Shown here piece by piece: positions 5,203-6,401 of a stretch of DNA of 6,401 nucleotides. Both the position numbers and the translations under genes were made by a program. Each line of letters opens with the position of its first letter. Position 1 is the first letter of the stretch. This stretch comes from Tissierellia bacterium (GTDB taxonomy: Bacteria; Bacillota; Clostridia; Tissierellales; Dethiosulfatibacteraceae). The notes under the pieces were generated by a model. That model was not told where the DNA came from. It was given only the letters and a program-made list of their open reading frames with translations, and made no database searches. The stretch spans positions 1-6,401 of the forward strand of contig SKID01000166.1 in the NCBI GenBank assembly GCA_007116605.1. Reading direction: 5' to 3'.

Positions 5203-6384
5203 TTAACTTTTTTGCTGAGTCATTAACTTCAATGCTGACTTTACTTGAAGCTCTATTCCCATTGGTATACAGTCATCTGAACCCATAAACTTATTATTGT
5301 GTTGATCTGGATTTTCACGTTCTTTAAATCCACAACCGATATGATAAAAAGCACTTGGTCTTTGTTTAGCAAAATACGAAAAATCTTCACCTCCTAAACT
5401 TGGTTTTTCCTTGCTAAGTATTGTATTTGTATAAGTACAATTTTTAGCAACATCTATAATTTCTTTTACAACATGTTCATCATTAGTCAATGCAATATAG
5501 CCATCACCAAATAAAGCTTCCCCTTTAGCCCCATAGGTTTCTGCTGTTTTTTCAACGATTTGAATCATTTTTTGTTTTACAAAAGCTCTTGTCTCTGTAT
5601 TTAAACATCTCAGTGTACCAGTGACAATCACTTCTTCTGGTATGATGTTGCTTTTTTCTCCTCCTCGAATTTTTCCAAAGGATAAAGCTACGGTATCAAA
5701 TGGAGAAATACTTCGACTAACAATGGATTGTAGACCTACAATCACATGACTCATTACTAATATTGGATCTATTGCTTTTTCAGGGCTTGCAGAGTGACCC
5801 GATTTACCAATGATTTTGAGTTGAAAAACAGATGAAGCACCATTTAGCTTGCCACTTTTTATTTCCAAAGCTCCTACAGGCAAATGCGACATCACGTGTA
5901 AACCAATCACATGATCTACATAGGGGTTTTCTAACACTCCTTCTTGTATCATTCTTTCAGCACCACCATAAGCTTCTTCAGCAGGTTGAAAAATGAGCTT
6001 GATATTTCCTGGCAACTCCTTTTCTATTTTTTTAAATACCTTTGCAGCACCAAGTAAAATTGCCATATGAAAATCATGACCACACCCATGCATCACACCA
6101 TTGTTTTTCGATTTAAAAGGTAGATCCGTCATTTCTTGAATCGGCAATCCATCCATATCAGCTCTTAAACCAATGGTTTTACCTGTTTCATTTCCTTTTA
6201 TAATCCCTACCAATCCTGTTTCAGCAATTCCTGCAACGTGATCTATATCCCAACTTGAAAGATACTGACTAATACGATTTTTCGTCATAAACTCTTGTTT
6301 GCTTAGTTCAGGGTATTGATGTAACTCATGCCTAATTCTAACAACCTCTTCACTAATCTGCATAATAATCTCATTGATATTCAT
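5203..6384 (-). CDS. M20-family amidohydrolase (N-acyl-amino-acid / hippurate hydrolase type)
   Basis: A 393-residue metal-dependent amidohydrolase of the M20D (HipO / IAA-amino-acid hydrolase-like) group, a usual length. Such cytosolic enzymes cleave N-acyl amino acids or small peptide-like amides with two metal ions. Motifs in order: IRHELHQYPELSKQEF (residues 17-32), GLRADMDGLPIQE (72-84), MHGCGHDFHM (98-107) with metal ligands C101 and H103, FQPAEEAYGGAERMI (132-146) with the catalytic and metal glutamates E136/E137, GLHV (161-164, H163), the dimerisation-domain KSGHSASPEKAIDPI (194-208, H197), GGEKSNIIPEEVIVTGTLR (241-259), GGEDFSYF (331-338) and QHNNKF (361-366, H362, last metal ligand). 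No signal peptide is seen. The ATG at 6384 has AAAGGAGG 4 bases upstream (6389-6396). The exact substrate cannot be told; acetyl-diaminopimelate deacetylase is a related alternative. No clear terminator follows, so some readthrough toward rtcB is possible. Its promoter is outside the window. Confidence 0.93.
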   Translation of the reverse strand: MNINEIIMQISEEVVRIRHELHQYPELSKQEFMTKNRISQYLSSWDIDHVAGIAETGLVGIIKGNETGKTIGLRADMDGLPIQEMTDLPFKSKNNGVMHGCGHDFHMAILLGAAKVFKKIEKELPGNIKLIFQPAEEAYGGAERMIQEGVLENPYVDHVIGLHVMSHLPVGALEIKSGKLNGASSVFQLKIIGKSGHSASPEKAIDPILVMSHVIVGLQSIVSRSISPFDTVALSFGKIRGGEKSNIIPEEVIVTGTLRCLNTETRAFVKQKMIQIVEKTAETYGAKGEALFGDGYIALTNDEHVVKEIIDVAKNCTYTNTILSKEKPSLGGEDFSYFAKQRPSAFYHIGCGFKERENPDQHNNKFMGSDDCIPMGIELQVKSALKLMTQQKS

Positions 6385-6401
6385 TGTGCCTCCTTTTTTC
6401 C

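Overview
The window looks like a chromosomal segment of a low-GC Gram-positive bacterium, most likely a member of the Clostridia or a related Firmicute. The reasons are the AT-rich spacers, the strong AAGGAGG-type ribosome binding sites before nearly every gene, the sigma-A style promoters, and the gene types themselves (a PadR plus HAAS-type membrane protein pair, and an amt-glnK pair). No mobile element, CRISPR array, tRNA or rRNA was seen. The genus cannot be fixed from this sequence.

Layout, left to right. (1) 117-1516, minus strand: a two-gene unit. A small PadR-type repressor (1190-1516) is followed by a multi-pass membrane protein with an N-terminal HAAS/permease-prefix-like domain (117-1088). 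Its promoter lies inside a large imperfect inverted repeat (1548-1603), and a related third copy lies in the 5' leader. This looks like an autoregulated PadR operator. (2) 1517-2202: a 686-base gene-free stretch between the divergent padR and amt genes. It holds the PadR operator and promoter, a possible structured RNA (1642-1746), a hairpin with pseudoknot potential (1904-1950), a very good sigma-A promoter (2045-2073), and an AT-rich leader with competing hairpins and an orphan Shine-Dalgarno sequence. (3) 2203-3812, plus strand: amt (ammonium channel) and glnK (PII signal protein), 11 bases apart with a shared strong RBS context. This is the classical nitrogen-sensing pair, in which GlnK plugs the Amt channel when nitrogen is plentiful. 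A perfect 17-bp hairpin (3816-3855) closes the operon and serves the convergent rtcB as well. (4) 3874-4986, minus strand: rtcB, an RNA 3'-phosphate ligase family protein of the short form, with its own promoter (5025-5053). (5) 5203-6384, minus strand: an M20-family amidohydrolase, complete, with its RBS at the window edge.

The coding content is ordinary and well recognised. The amt-glnK pair handles ammonium uptake, the M20 amidohydrolase probably releases amino acids or acyl groups from N-acyl or peptide substrates, rtcB acts on RNA ends, and the PadR pair is a self-contained regulatory/membrane module with unknown signal. The most interesting unexplained material is in the long padR-amt spacer: the three-copy operator and the two possible folded RNA elements. 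I found no convincing new multi-gene system.
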